Positions 8,438 through 17,862 of a DNA stretch of 64,000 nt are shown one piece after another. Position 1 is the first letter of the stretch, and each line of letters starts with the position of its first letter. The notes below the pieces were generated by a model that saw only the letters and a list, made by a program, of their open reading frames with translations, was not told where the DNA came from and ran no database searches. The position numbers were made by a program, and so were the translations under genes. This DNA is from Clostridium sp. AM33-3 (lineage in GTDB: Bacteria; Bacillota; Clostridia; Lachnospirales; Lachnospiraceae), in NCBI RefSeq assembly GCF_003480315.1, contig NZ_QUIV01000015.1, positions 7,009 to 71,008 of the forward strand, given 5' to 3'.

Positions 8438-9460
8438 ATGACACAGGAAGAGATTTTAAAGAATGCAAGGACCTGTCTTGGTCCGTACTGTAAGGGCTGC
8501 CCGGTCTGCAATGGCCGGGCCTGCAAAAATACCATGCCGGGTCCGGGCGCCAAGGGCGAGGGCGATACTGCCATCCGCAACTATGAAAAATGGCGCGAGA
8601 TCCGGGTGCAGATGGATACGCTGTGCGAGAACCGCCCGGTGGATACCAGTCTGGAACTTTTCGGAAAACAGTTTGCCTATCCGTTCTTTGCGGGTCCGGT
8701 GGGGGCTGTGAACCTGCATTACGGGGACAAGTATGATGACGCGGCCTACAATGACATTCTGGTACGTGCCTGCGCGGACAATGGAATTGCGGCCTTCACC
8801 GGCGACGGTACAAACCCGCAGGTGATGCTGGCTGCTACGGCAGCTATTGAGAAGGCCCGGGGTCTGGGGGTACCGACGGTAAAGCCGTGGAACGCGGAAA
8901 CGGTAGCAGAGAAAATGAAGCTGGTCAGAAAGTCTGGAGCCTTTGCGGCGGCTATGGATATTGATGCGGCAGGTCTTCCGTTTTTAAAGAACCTGACCCC
9001 GCCTGCAGGCAGCAAAAACGTGGAGGAGCTGGCAGAAATCATCCGTGCGGCAGGAGTTCCGTTTATTGTAAAGGGCGTGATGACCGTAAAGGGTGCGCAA
9101 AAGGCGAAGAAGGCCGGGGCAGCAGCCATTGTGGTATCCAACCACGGCGGCCGTGTCCTGGATCAGTGCCCGGCTACCGCAGAGGTGCTGCCTGAGATCG
9201 CAGAAGCTGTAGGCGGCGGCTCCATGAAGATCCTGGTGGACGGCGGTATCCGAAACGGCAGCGATGTCTTTAAGGCTCTGGCATTGGGCGCAGACGGTGT
9301 ACTGATCTGCCGTCCGTTCGTGACTGCGGTTTACGGCGGCGCGGAGGAAGGCGTGGCAGAGCTCATTACCCGGATCGGCGGCCAGCTGAAGGATACCATG
9401 GCTATGTGCGGTGCACACAGCCTGTCCGAGATCACCCGTGATATGGTACGGAAATTCTAA
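8438..9460 (+). CDS. FMN-dependent alpha-hydroxy-acid dehydrogenase/oxidase family with N-terminal Cys cluster
   Basis: A 340-residue TIM-barrel flavoprotein of the lactate/glycolate oxidase family. The catalytic His-Arg motif is seen in VVSNHGGRVLDQ, the FMN lysine region in FIVKGVMT, and the phosphate site in LVDGGIRNGSDVFKAL. The QxY motif that binds substrate in classical members is not obvious. Residues 13-29 hold five cysteines (C13, C18, C21, C24, C29), which suggests an FeS cluster or zinc site and electron transfer without oxygen. TAGGAGG at 8425-8431 fixes ATG 8438; a longer frame starting at 8237 overlaps the ZIP gene and is rejected. The substrate is unknown. Confidence 0.85.
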   Translation: MTQEEILKNARTCLGPYCKGCPVCNGRACKNTMPGPGAKGEGDTAIRNYEKWREIRVQMDTLCENRPVDTSLELFGKQFAYPFFAGPVGAVNLHYGDKYDDAAYNDILVRACADNGIAAFTGDGTNPQVMLAATAAIEKARGLGVPTVKPWNAETVAEKMKLVRKSGAFAAAMDIDAAGLPFLKNLTPPAGSKNVEELAEIIRAAGVPFIVKGVMTVKGAQKAKKAGAAAIVVSNHGGRVLDQCPATAEVLPEIAEAVGGGSMKILVDGGIRNGSDVFKALALGADGVLICRPFVTAVYGGAEEGVAELITRIGGQLKDTMAMCGAHSLSEITRDMVRKF

Positions 9461-9523
9461 AACTGTCCGCAGAATACGGACATATGACCGTTCTCTGGAT
9501 GGAACAGCGATAAATTATAACCG

Positions 9524-9547
9524 AAAGGAATAGTACACATTCCTTTT
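9524..9547 (+). terminator. AT-rich hairpin after the hydroxy-acid enzyme gene
   Basis: AAAGGAAT (9524-9531) pairs with ATTCCTTT (9539-9546) around a 7-base loop, followed by a short T-rich stretch. It separates the upstream gene from the ilvH promoter. Weak because the U-run is short. Confidence 0.45.
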
Positions 9548-9553
9548 ATATAG

Positions 9554-9582
9554 TTGACAAATAGTATCAGGATTGTTATCAT
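9554..9582 (+). promoter_or_regulatory. Promoter for ilvH-ilvC
   Basis: TTGACA (9554-9559), 17 bases, TATCAT (9577-9582). The transcript would start about 25 bases before ATG 9613. That leaves no room for a T-box or leader peptide attenuator. Confidence 0.65.
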
Positions 9583-9612
9583 AAAGAGAACGTGACAGAA
9601 GGGAGAACACTT

Positions 9613-11170
<1,558 letters not shown>

Positions 11171-11193
11171 TCAATACGCGTTTTCTATGCGTG

Positions 11194-11226
11194 AAAAGGC
11201 AGAACTGCATGCAGTTCTGCCTTTTT
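11194..11226 (+). terminator. Strong bidirectional terminator between ilvC and lysR-type gene
   Basis: A 16-bp near-perfect stem (AAAAGGCAGAACTGCA with its complement) ends in TTTTT on the plus strand and is flanked by AAAA on the other side. It therefore serves both ilvC and the convergent regulator gene. Confidence 0.85.
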
Positions 11227-11229
11227 GTA

Positions 11230-12132
11230 TTACAGAGCCTTACTGTCCTGCTCCCTGCAGAACCGGATGAAGGTGTCCAGTGCTTTTGAGGTGCGGCTGC
11301 TCTGCCAAAGAAAGCCGACGTTCCGTTTGTGGATGGGGGTATCCAGCTTTAACTGGACCAGACGTCCGGAGTCCAGATCTTCTTTTACAAATTCTTTGAT
11401 AACACAGCCAATGCCAAGTCCAATGCGGGCAAACTCGATGAGCAGGTCCATGGTGGTGACCTCCAGAAGATTGTTGGCTATGATCTCGTTACATGTCATG
11501 TAGTCATCGATGTAGTGGCGGGTAATGTTGTTTTTATCCAGAAGCATCAGGTTGCCGCTCTGGAATACGTCGGTTCCAGCTCCCTCGCGAAGCCTTAAAT
11601 TTTCCAGATAACTCGGTGTTGCCACAAAAATATCCTCGATATCCATGACCGGGATAAAATTCATGTTCCTTGAGGATTTCTGCTCTACCACCAGTCCGAT
11701 GTCGATGCGCTGCTGCTCCAGCATAGAGAGCGTCTGGGTAGTGGGCTGGCTTTCGATGGTGATCTTGATGTGAGGATACTGCTCAATAAATCCCTTCAGA
11801 TATTTGACCATGATAAACCGGCACAGGGTGTTGCTGACGCCAATGCGGATGTGCCCCATATTGAATTCCCGGATGCGCTTTAATTCCTGTTCGCCCTTGG
11901 CCAGCTCCTCGAAGGCATCCCGTGTATGTTCGAAAAGTACCTGTCCCTCATCGGTAAGCTGCACACCGCGGGAGTTTCGGGTGAAAAGTACGGTGTTTAA
12001 GCTGTCCTCAAGCTTGCTGATGGATTTGCTGATGGCCGGCTGGCTGATGTAGAGCTCCTTTGCCGCACGGGAAATATTCCCGGCCTTGGCTACGGCGTAG
12101 AAGATACGGTATTGTGATAAATTCTGTTCCAT
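11230..12132 (-). CDS. LysR family transcriptional regulator
   Basis: A 300-residue LTTR. The N-terminal helix-turn-helix is MEQNLSQYRIFYAVAKAGNISRAAKELYISQPAISKSISKLE. The C-terminal periplasmic-binding-fold effector domain begins near residue 90 (GHIRIGVSNTLCRFI). ATG 12132 gives the standard family length; a TTG start at 12177 would add an atypical 15 residues. It is divergent from the downstream isomerase operon, the classical arrangement for an LTTR that activates its neighbour, so control of 12325-16350 is inferred. The effector is unknown; an isopropylmalate-like intermediate is plausible. Confidence 0.9.
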   Translation of the reverse strand: MEQNLSQYRIFYAVAKAGNISRAAKELYISQPAISKSISKLEDSLNTVLFTRNSRGVQLTDEGQVLFEHTRDAFEELAKGEQELKRIREFNMGHIRIGVSNTLCRFIMVKYLKGFIEQYPHIKITIESQPTTQTLSMLEQQRIDIGLVVEQKSSRNMNFIPVMDIEDIFVATPSYLENLRLREGAGTDVFQSGNLMLLDKNNITRHYIDDYMTCNEIIANNLLEVTTMDLLIEFARIGLGIGCVIKEFVKEDLDSGRLVQLKLDTPIHKRNVGFLWQSSRTSKALDTFIRFCREQDSKAL

Positions 12133-12185
12133 GCAGTGTGTGAACCCCCAAATAGATTGAAAAAATTTTATAACCAAGTGTTATG

Positions 12186-12199
12186 ATACATATGAGTAT
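12186..12199. promoter_or_regulatory. Candidate LysR-type binding dyad
   Basis: ATAC-N6-GTAT at 12186-12199 sits just upstream of the -35 element of the leuD-type operon and 54 bases from the lysR start, as expected for an LTTR site. Assignment is by position and symmetry only. Confidence 0.4.
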
Positions 12200-12205
12200 T
12201 ATCTA

Positions 12206-12235
12206 TTGTCATTATATCAATACAGATGCTATAAT
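12206..12235 (+). promoter_or_regulatory. Promoter of the tandem isomerase operon
   Basis: TTGTCA (12206-12211), 18 bases, and TATAAT (12230-12235) preceded by TGC, an extended -10. The leader to ATG 12325 is about 80 bases, with no obvious hairpin. Confidence 0.65.
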
Positions 12236-12324
12236 GCAATAAGTGAGAAAAAATGGCTGAATGCGGCAGGGCAGAAGGGCCGGTGCCGCGGACAAAAATC
12301 AATACGAACGATTAGGAGGACATT

Positions 12325-12807
12325 ATGTCAGTCGGTAAAATATTCAAATTTCACAATGACCTGGATACGGATCAGATCATCGCATCCCAGTATCTGTTAC
12401 TTCCTACCATCGATGAGATGAAGGATCATACATTTGAGTCTTTGGACCCGGATTTTCCGAAAAAAGTAAAACCGGGTGATTATGTAGTAGGCGGAGAAAA
12501 CTTCGGCTGCGGATCTTCCAGAGAACAGGCGCCAAGTGTATTAAAAGCGCTTGGAATTCAGGCAGTCGTTGCCAAATCCTTTGCCCGCATTTTTTACCGC
12601 AATGCGATCAACATTGGTCTGCCGGTTATCGTCTGCAAGGAGCTCCCGGATGCGGTGAACACCGGAGATGAGATGGAGCTTTCTCTCACCGAGGGTGTTG
12701 CCAGGGCAAACGGAAGCACCTATTCCTGCACAAAGCTGCCGGCTTATATGCAGCAGATCTTAAGTCAGGGCGGACTCATCGCATCACTGAACAAGGAGGA
12801 AGCATAA
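12325..12807 (+). CDS. 3-isopropylmalate dehydratase-type small subunit, copy 1
   Basis: A 160-residue swivel-domain subunit of the aconitase superfamily (LeuD/HacB type). It shows the conserved D-x-DTDQII start and the ENFGCGSSREQAP loop with the catalytic Ser. The specificity loop after DTD reads QYLLLPTI, differing from EYLALKTI of copy 2. An AGGAGG-type RBS (TTAGGAGGA) precedes it. It is first in an operon of two small/large pairs plus ybaK. The reaction could be isopropylmalate isomerisation or that of a related hydroxy-diacid such as methylmalate or dimethylmalate; sequence alone does not decide. Confidence 0.85.
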   Translation: MSVGKIFKFHNDLDTDQIIASQYLLLPTIDEMKDHTFESLDPDFPKKVKPGDYVVGGENFGCGSSREQAPSVLKALGIQAVVAKSFARIFYRNAINIGLPVIVCKELPDAVNTGDEMELSLTEGVARANGSTYSCTKLPAYMQQILSQGGLIASLNKEEA

Positions 12808-12809
12808 TC

Positions 12810-14060
12810 ATGGGAATGACAATCGCTGAAAAAATCATAGCCCTTGCAGCCGGTGTGCCGGAGGTAAAGGCAGGAGATATCCATACCGTAACCTTAGACC
12901 GCATGATGAGCAATGACGGAACCACCCACCTGACCGTCGATATGTACAACAACAAATTAAAACATCCACATATTGCAGATGCGAAGAAGATGGTCTTTAT
13001 CGTGGATCACAATGTTCCGGCGGACAGCCCGAAGACTGCTGCATCCCAGAAGAAGATGCGCGACTTCGCAAGAGAGAACAACATTGATTTCTGGGAGGGC
13101 AAGGGTGTATGCCACCAGATCATGATGGAGCATTATGTCTGCCCGGGTGAGCTGATCTTCGGAGCAGACAGCCACACCTGCACCTATGGTGCGCTGGGCG
13201 CGTTCGGTACCGGCGTCGGCTGTACCGATCTGCTCTACGGCATGGTAACCGGAACCTCCTGGGTGTTAGTTCCGGAGACCGTAAAATTCAACCTGACCGG
13301 CAAGCTGCCGGAGGGTGTATATCCGAGAGATTTAATGCTCACCATCATCGGTCAGATCGGTGCCAACGGCGTGAACTACCAGGTGATGGAGTTCACCGGA
13401 GACGGCGCAAAGACCTTAAGTGTCAATGACCGTATGGTGCTCTGCAACCTGGCTGTAGAGGCCGGAGCCAAGACCGCCATCTTTGAGGCCGATGAGATTG
13501 CTCTGGAATACTTAAAGGCAAGAGGACGTGAGCCGAAGGCTGTATTCCGGAGTGATGCGGATGCGGTTTACGCAAGAGAGTATACGTTTGACCTGTCGAA
13601 AATCCGGCCGGTAGCAGCACGCCCGGATTTTGTGGATGATGTAGTTCCGGCCAAAGAGGTCTGCGGTGTCCGCATCGATGAGGCATTCCTGGGCTCCTGC
13701 AACAATGGCCGTATTGACGACCTGCGTGTCGGAGCAGCCATTGTAAAAGGAAAGAAAATTTCCGACCATGTACGTTTCCTGGTGGTTCCGGCCAGCCGGG
13801 AGGTTTATTTACAGGCATTGGATGAGGGGCTGATCCAGATCTTTATGGAGAGCGGCGCCATTGTCATGAACCCGAACTGCAGTGTCTGCTGGGGCAGCTG
13901 CCAGGGCGTGATCGGTGAGAATGAGGTTCTGATCAGTACTGGCACCCGTAATTTCAAGGGACGTGCCGGACATCCGAGCTCCAAGGTTTACCTTGGTTCT
14001 GCGGCTACCGTAGCGGCTTCTGCCGTAAAGGGTGAGATCTGTACCGCTGATATGCTGTAA
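12810..14060 (+). CDS. 3-isopropylmalate dehydratase-type large subunit, copy 1
   Basis: A 416-residue [4Fe-4S] hydro-lyase subunit (LeuC/HacA type). It contains FGADSHTCTYGALGAFGTGVG and the Cys ligands in GSCNNGR and NPNCSVCWGSC. The superfamily motif SCTNGR is SCNNGR here and the usual PGCGPC is PNCSVC, so this copy departs from canonical LeuC around the cluster. The start ATG 12810 is 9 bases after AAGGAGGA and 2 bases after the small subunit stop. It forms a heterodimer with the 12325 product. No leuA or leuB is nearby. Confidence 0.85.
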   Translation: MGMTIAEKIIALAAGVPEVKAGDIHTVTLDRMMSNDGTTHLTVDMYNNKLKHPHIADAKKMVFIVDHNVPADSPKTAASQKKMRDFARENNIDFWEGKGVCHQIMMEHYVCPGELIFGADSHTCTYGALGAFGTGVGCTDLLYGMVTGTSWVLVPETVKFNLTGKLPEGVYPRDLMLTIIGQIGANGVNYQVMEFTGDGAKTLSVNDRMVLCNLAVEAGAKTAIFEADEIALEYLKARGREPKAVFRSDADAVYAREYTFDLSKIRPVAARPDFVDDVVPAKEVCGVRIDEAFLGSCNNGRIDDLRVGAAIVKGKKISDHVRFLVVPASREVYLQALDEGLIQIFMESGAIVMNPNCSVCWGSCQGVIGENEVLISTGTRNFKGRAGHPSSKVYLGSAATVAASAVKGEICTADML

Positions 14061-14109
14061 GAATTAATCACTACATAATATTATATCGAGAAAATAAGAG
14101 GATACCACT

Positions 14110-14601
14110 ATGGCACAATATACCGGAAAGGTCTGGGTCCTGGGCGATGACATCGACACCGACATCATCATCCCGACGGAATACCTGGCCTTAAAGACCA
14201 TTGAAGATATGAAACAGTACGGCTTCTCCCCGCTTCGCCCGGAGCTTGCGGGTCAGATCCAGCCGGGAGACATCATTGTAGCAGGAAAGAACTTCGGCTG
14301 CGGATCTTCCAGAGAGCAGGCGCCGGAGGTGATCAAGGCACTGGGTATTCCCTGCATCATTGCCAAGTCCTTTGCCCGCATTTTCTACCGCAACGCGTTA
14401 AATAACGGTCTGCTTCTGCTGGAACAGCCGGAGCTTCACGATGTAGTAAAAGAGGGTGACACGATCACCGTGACCGTGAACGAGGATGTGGACTACAACG
14501 GTAAAAAATACCCGATCGCTTCCCTGCCGGAGAACCTGATGGAGATCATTGAGGCCGGCGGCCTGGTCAAGGCCATGCGCAGGCGCAACGGACTGGATTA
14601 G
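14110..14601 (+). CDS. leuD: 3-isopropylmalate dehydratase-type small subunit, copy 2
   Basis: A 163-residue paralogue of the 12325 product. It shows the DDIDTDIIIPTEYLALKTI start and GKNFGCGSSREQAPEVIKALGI. This pair keeps canonical motifs and is the better candidate for genuine leucine-pathway LeuD, though the family also covers homoaconitase and methylmalate isomerases. It lies 49 bases after copy 1 large subunit with no terminator, so it is in the same operon. Confidence 0.82.
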   Translation: MAQYTGKVWVLGDDIDTDIIIPTEYLALKTIEDMKQYGFSPLRPELAGQIQPGDIIVAGKNFGCGSSREQAPEVIKALGIPCIIAKSFARIFYRNALNNGLLLLEQPELHDVVKEGDTITVTVNEDVDYNGKKYPIASLPENLMEIIEAGGLVKAMRRRNGLD

Positions 14602-14610
14602 GAGGATAGT

Positions 14611-15858
14611 ATGGGACAGACAATTATTGAAAAAATTTTATCACACAATACCGGCAAAGCGGTAAAGCCGGGAGATATTGTGACCGTAAACGTGGACCGC
14701 GTCATGTTAGATGACATCATGATCCCCTTTATCGTGGACAAGTTCCACGAGATGGGCTTTGCTAAGGTATGGGATCCGGATAAGGTTGTTCTGATCTATG
14801 ACCATCTGGTTCCGGCCAGCCAGCAGGACGACACCCGCCATTTCCGCGTGGGAGACGCATTTGTAGAGCAGTATGGCATCAAAAATATTCACAGAAGTGA
14901 CGGCATCTGCCATCAGCTGATGACGGAGGCAGGCTATGTAAAGCCGGGGCATGTAGTGTTCGGAACGGACAGCCACACTACCACCTACGGCTGTGTGGGA
15001 GCATTCTCCACCGGCATCGGCTACACCGAGATGGCTTCCATTCTGGGCACCGGAACTCTCTGGGTCAAGGTGCCGGAGACGATCAAGGTTGTGATCGATG
15101 GCGAGCTTCCGTCCAATGTCATGTCCAAAGATGTGATCCTGCGCCTCATCGGTGATCTTGGCGCAGACGGCGCAACCTACCGTGCCCTGGAGTTTACCGG
15201 CTCTGCCGTAAAGAACATGAGTATTGCCAGCCGCACGACCATGGCAAACATGGCCATTGAGGCCGGAGCCAAGTGCGCGCTGTTTACTCCGGATGAGAAA
15301 ACAGAGGAATACTGTGAGATTCAACTGGATGATTTCCAGAAGAGCCTGGCAGGTGATCCGGACGCTGTTTACTTAAAGGAGCTTCATTATAAGGCAGAGG
15401 ACTTTGTGCCGGTTATGGCATGCCCGTCCCAGGTGGACAAGATCCGCAGCGTCAGCGAGCTGGAGGGCACCGTCATAGACCAGGTCTTCATCGGCTCCTG
15501 TACCAACGGCCGTCTGGAGGATCTGCAGGCAGCCGCTGAAATTTTAAAAGGAAAGAGCGTGGCTCCGTATGTGAAGCTCATTGTCACACCGGCCAGCCGT
15601 AAGGTGTACCAGGAGGCAGCGGCCTGCGGCGCGATCAGGACGCTTGTGGAAGCAGGCGCAATCGTAACGCATCCGGGCTGTGGACTCTGCTGCGGACGGA
15701 CCGGAGGCATCTTAAGCGACGGTGAGCGCGTGGTTGCTACCAACAACCGCAACTTCCTGGGCCGCATGGGAACCTCAAAGGTGGAAATTTATCTGGCCTC
15801 CCCAAAAACTGCTGCAGCCTGCGCGGTTGCCGGCAAAATCGTAATTCCGGAGAAATAA
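14611..15858 (+). CDS. leuC: 3-isopropylmalate dehydratase-type large subunit, copy 2
   Basis: A 415-residue aconitase-superfamily subunit with canonical FGTDSHTTTYGCVGAFSTGIG, the first cluster Cys in GSCTNGR and the pair in HPGCGLCCG. The length matches the archaeal/clostridial LeuC class (about 415-420). TAGGAGG precedes ATG 14611, 9 bases after the small subunit stop. It pairs with the 14110 product. Leucine synthesis is the most likely role. Confidence 0.85.
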   Translation: MGQTIIEKILSHNTGKAVKPGDIVTVNVDRVMLDDIMIPFIVDKFHEMGFAKVWDPDKVVLIYDHLVPASQQDDTRHFRVGDAFVEQYGIKNIHRSDGICHQLMTEAGYVKPGHVVFGTDSHTTTYGCVGAFSTGIGYTEMASILGTGTLWVKVPETIKVVIDGELPSNVMSKDVILRLIGDLGADGATYRALEFTGSAVKNMSIASRTTMANMAIEAGAKCALFTPDEKTEEYCEIQLDDFQKSLAGDPDAVYLKELHYKAEDFVPVMACPSQVDKIRSVSELEGTVIDQVFIGSCTNGRLEDLQAAAEILKGKSVAPYVKLIVTPASRKVYQEAAACGAIRTLVEAGAIVTHPGCGLCCGRTGGILSDGERVVATNNRNFLGRMGTSKVEIYLASPKTAAACAVAGKIVIPEK

Positions 15859-15861
15859 CTT

Positions 15862-16350
15862 ATGAAACAGCAAAAACAGGACAAAACAAACGTGATGCGT
15901 CTTCTGGATGCGGCAGGTATTGCATACCGCGTTCAGGAGTACGAAGTGGATGAGAACGATCTATCCGGTATCCACGTAGCAAACCAGATCGGAGAAGATC
16001 CGGACAGCGTATTCAAAACCCTGGTCTTAAAAGGGGAAAAGCGGGGATTTCTGGTCTGCTGCATTCCGGTAGCGGAAGAACTGGATTTAAAGAAGGTTGC
16101 CAGAGCCGTCGGAGACAAGAAGGTGGAGATGCTTCCCATGAAGGAGCTGCTTCCGACCACCGGCTATATCCGGGGTGGCTGTTCTCCTATTGGTATGAAG
16201 AAAAAGTTTCCTACTTATATAGAAGAAACAGCAGTTTTATTTGATGAAATCGCCGTCAGTGCCGGCATTCGCGGCGCTCAGGTGATCTTAAATCCGGAAG
16301 ATTTAAAAGCCTACACGGAGGCAGAATATGCCAGCCTTACCATCGAATAA
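15862..16350 (+). CDS. ybaK: Cys-tRNA(Pro)/Cys-tRNA(Cys) deacylase YbaK
   Basis: A 162-residue YbaK/EbsC protein that hydrolyses mischarged Cys-tRNA(Pro). Family features are the catalytic Lys in VFKTLVLKG, VPV/IPVAEELDLKKVA and the GGCSPIGMKKKFPTY loop. It starts 4 bases after the preceding stop, so it is translated from the isomerase operon; the functional link is unclear. A terminator follows immediately. Confidence 0.92.
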   Translation: MKQQKQDKTNVMRLLDAAGIAYRVQEYEVDENDLSGIHVANQIGEDPDSVFKTLVLKGEKRGFLVCCIPVAEELDLKKVARAVGDKKVEMLPMKELLPTTGYIRGGCSPIGMKKKFPTYIEETAVLFDEIAVSAGIRGAQVILNPEDLKAYTEAEYASLTIE

Positions 16351-16368
16351 TTTAAAAATGATTTACAT

Positions 16369-16401
16369 AAAAAAGAGCCGACGTTGTTCGACTCTTTTTT
16401 T
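16369..16401 (+). terminator. Rho-independent terminator after ybaK
   Basis: AAAAAAGAG...CTCTTTTTTT stem with inner CGA/TCG pairs and a 6-base loop, ending in seven Ts. The next 160 bases (16402-16565) are AT-rich and I see no gene or structured leader in them. Confidence 0.85.
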
Positions 16402-16565
16402 ATGACGGTATAATTAACAAAAATGTAATAATTACTTAACACTTCGAAAGAAATATGAAACAAAAAAACACCGGTTTATAAGCAGGATCTTTGTGCAAAG
16501 CTATAGAAAAGGGAAAATTCCTGAAAATTCCGGATGGCAGATATGACAAAAGTGTGAAAAACTTA

Positions 16566-16595
16566 TTGACAGTTTTACTTGTCCCCCACTATAAT
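16566..16595 (+). promoter_or_regulatory. Promoter of the cell wall hydrolase gene
   Basis: Perfect TTGACA (16566-16571) and perfect TATAAT (16590-16595) with an 18-base spacer. The leader of about 95 bases shows no recognisable riboswitch; a c-di-AMP element was looked for and not found. Confidence 0.75.
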
Positions 16596-16696
16596 ATCGC
16601 CTGTCACAAAGAAATGAGTGATTTCAGGACTTAACTCCCACTTTGAGTCAAAAATATACCATTTTTAGGGAATCACTTGATTGAAAGGAGTAGAAT

Positions 16697-17611
16697 ATGT
16701 ATCCATTTTGCTCATTTCTCCAGGCGGTGTGCCAGCTGGTAAAAAACATATTCACCCCGGTGGTGAACATGACCAAGCGCTTATACCGCAGTGCGGCTGT
16801 GATCATGGCCGGAACTGCCGTGGTAGCCGTAATGACTTTTTCCTCAGCCGGATTTGCGGCAGGCGGACACAATGCCCTGACTGCATACGCTGAGACCTCA
16901 GACGGAGAGACTCCGGAAACGGAAGCACCGGAGGAGGCCGTGGAAGAAGTATCTGGGGAAACGCAACTGTTAACGGAAGCAAAGGTACAACTGCGTCTTA
17001 CAGATCCTGACAATTTGAAAAATGGCCAGCTCCTTGTGGGCAATACAATAGCAAGAACAGTACAGGAACAGAATGCTGTACGTCAGGAACAGAAGGCGGT
17101 CATTGAAGAGACCGCACAGGAAATCGAGCGTGTCGAGGAAGAACGCCGCAGACAGGCAGAGGAAGAGGCTGCCAGAAAAGCGGAAGAGGAGCGCCGTCAT
17201 GCGGCCGCAGAAGCAGTCCGCGCATTCTCAGTCATCTCATTTTCCGACCAGGACTATGAGGTTTTAAAACGCATCGTGGAAGCAGAGGCAGGCGGATGCG
17301 ACATGCAGGGAAGAATCCTGGTAGCCAATGTCATTTTAAACCGTGTGCGGGACGCAGAGTTCCCGTCTACCATCACGGATGTGGTTTATCAGCGTTCTCA
17401 GTTTTCCCCGGTCAGCGACGGGCGCTTAAACAGCTGCAGCGTATCGGAGAAGACGGTGGAAGCCGTGAACCGGGCCCTTTCCGGAGAGGATTATTCTCAG
17501 GGGGCGCTGTTCTTTATGAACCGTATCCGGTCCCGTTCCGGCAATGTAAGCTGGTTCGACCATCATCTGACCTACCTGTTCCAGCACGAAAAGCATGAGT
17601 TCTTTAAATAA
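16697..17611 (+). CDS. Secreted cell wall hydrolase, SleB/Hydrolase_2 type
   Basis: A 304-residue exported protein. An N-terminal hydrophobic stretch (residues about 36-56, AAVIMAGTAVVAVMTFSSAGFA) follows a long charged region. Then come an acidic segment, a coiled coil rich in Glu/Arg/Ala (about 115-175) and a C-terminal Hydrolase_2 domain (about 185-304) with the putative catalytic Glu in IVEAEAGGCDMQGRILVANVILNRV. The domain is shared with spore cortex lytic SleB and vegetative peptidoglycan hydrolases. AAAGGAG precedes ATG 16697. It is monocistronic with its own promoter and terminator. Confidence 0.88.
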   Translation: MYPFCSFLQAVCQLVKNIFTPVVNMTKRLYRSAAVIMAGTAVVAVMTFSSAGFAAGGHNALTAYAETSDGETPETEAPEEAVEEVSGETQLLTEAKVQLRLTDPDNLKNGQLLVGNTIARTVQEQNAVRQEQKAVIEETAQEIERVEEERRRQAEEEAARKAEEERRHAAAEAVRAFSVISFSDQDYEVLKRIVEAEAGGCDMQGRILVANVILNRVRDAEFPSTITDVVYQRSQFSPVSDGRLNSCSVSEKTVEAVNRALSGEDYSQGALFFMNRIRSRSGNVSWFDHHLTYLFQHEKHEFFK

Positions 17612-17652
17612 GTAAACATAAACATGTAAATAGCGTTATACAGCATAAAAAC

Positions 17653-17683
17653 GAAAAGGAAGTCCGGCTGGATTTCCTTTTTG
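17653..17683 (+). terminator. Terminator after cell wall hydrolase gene
   Basis: AAAAGGAA pairs with TTTCCTTTT around an 11-base region and ends in a T-run. Confidence 0.75.
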
Positions 17684-17776
17684 TGCATAAGGGAAAATTT
17701 GAAAAAACACTGTATACATAATTCAAAACTTATGGGCTGCATGCGTATTTTGTTATGGAAATTTTAATTCCAAATA

Positions 17777-17805
17777 TTGACTTTTTCTTCACACAATGAG
17801 ATAAT
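17777..17805 (+). promoter_or_regulatory. Promoter of pckA
   Basis: TTGACT (17777-17782), 17 bases, GATAAT (17800-17805), each one mismatch from consensus. Confidence 0.6.
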
Positions 17806-17862
17806 AAACGCGAATTTCGGTAAAAATGATATCGAGTAAAGTGAAAGAGAGGCTGAATGAAG

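Noticed and set aside
9461..9612. T-box or leader-peptide attenuator before ilvH
   Set aside because: The promoter ends at 9582, leaving about 25 bases of leader. No specifier loop or T-box sequence is present.
16402..16696. c-di-AMP or other riboswitch before the cell wall hydrolase gene
   Set aside because: The conserved ydaO-type cores were not found in the roughly 95-base leader. Only weak partial inverted repeats are present.
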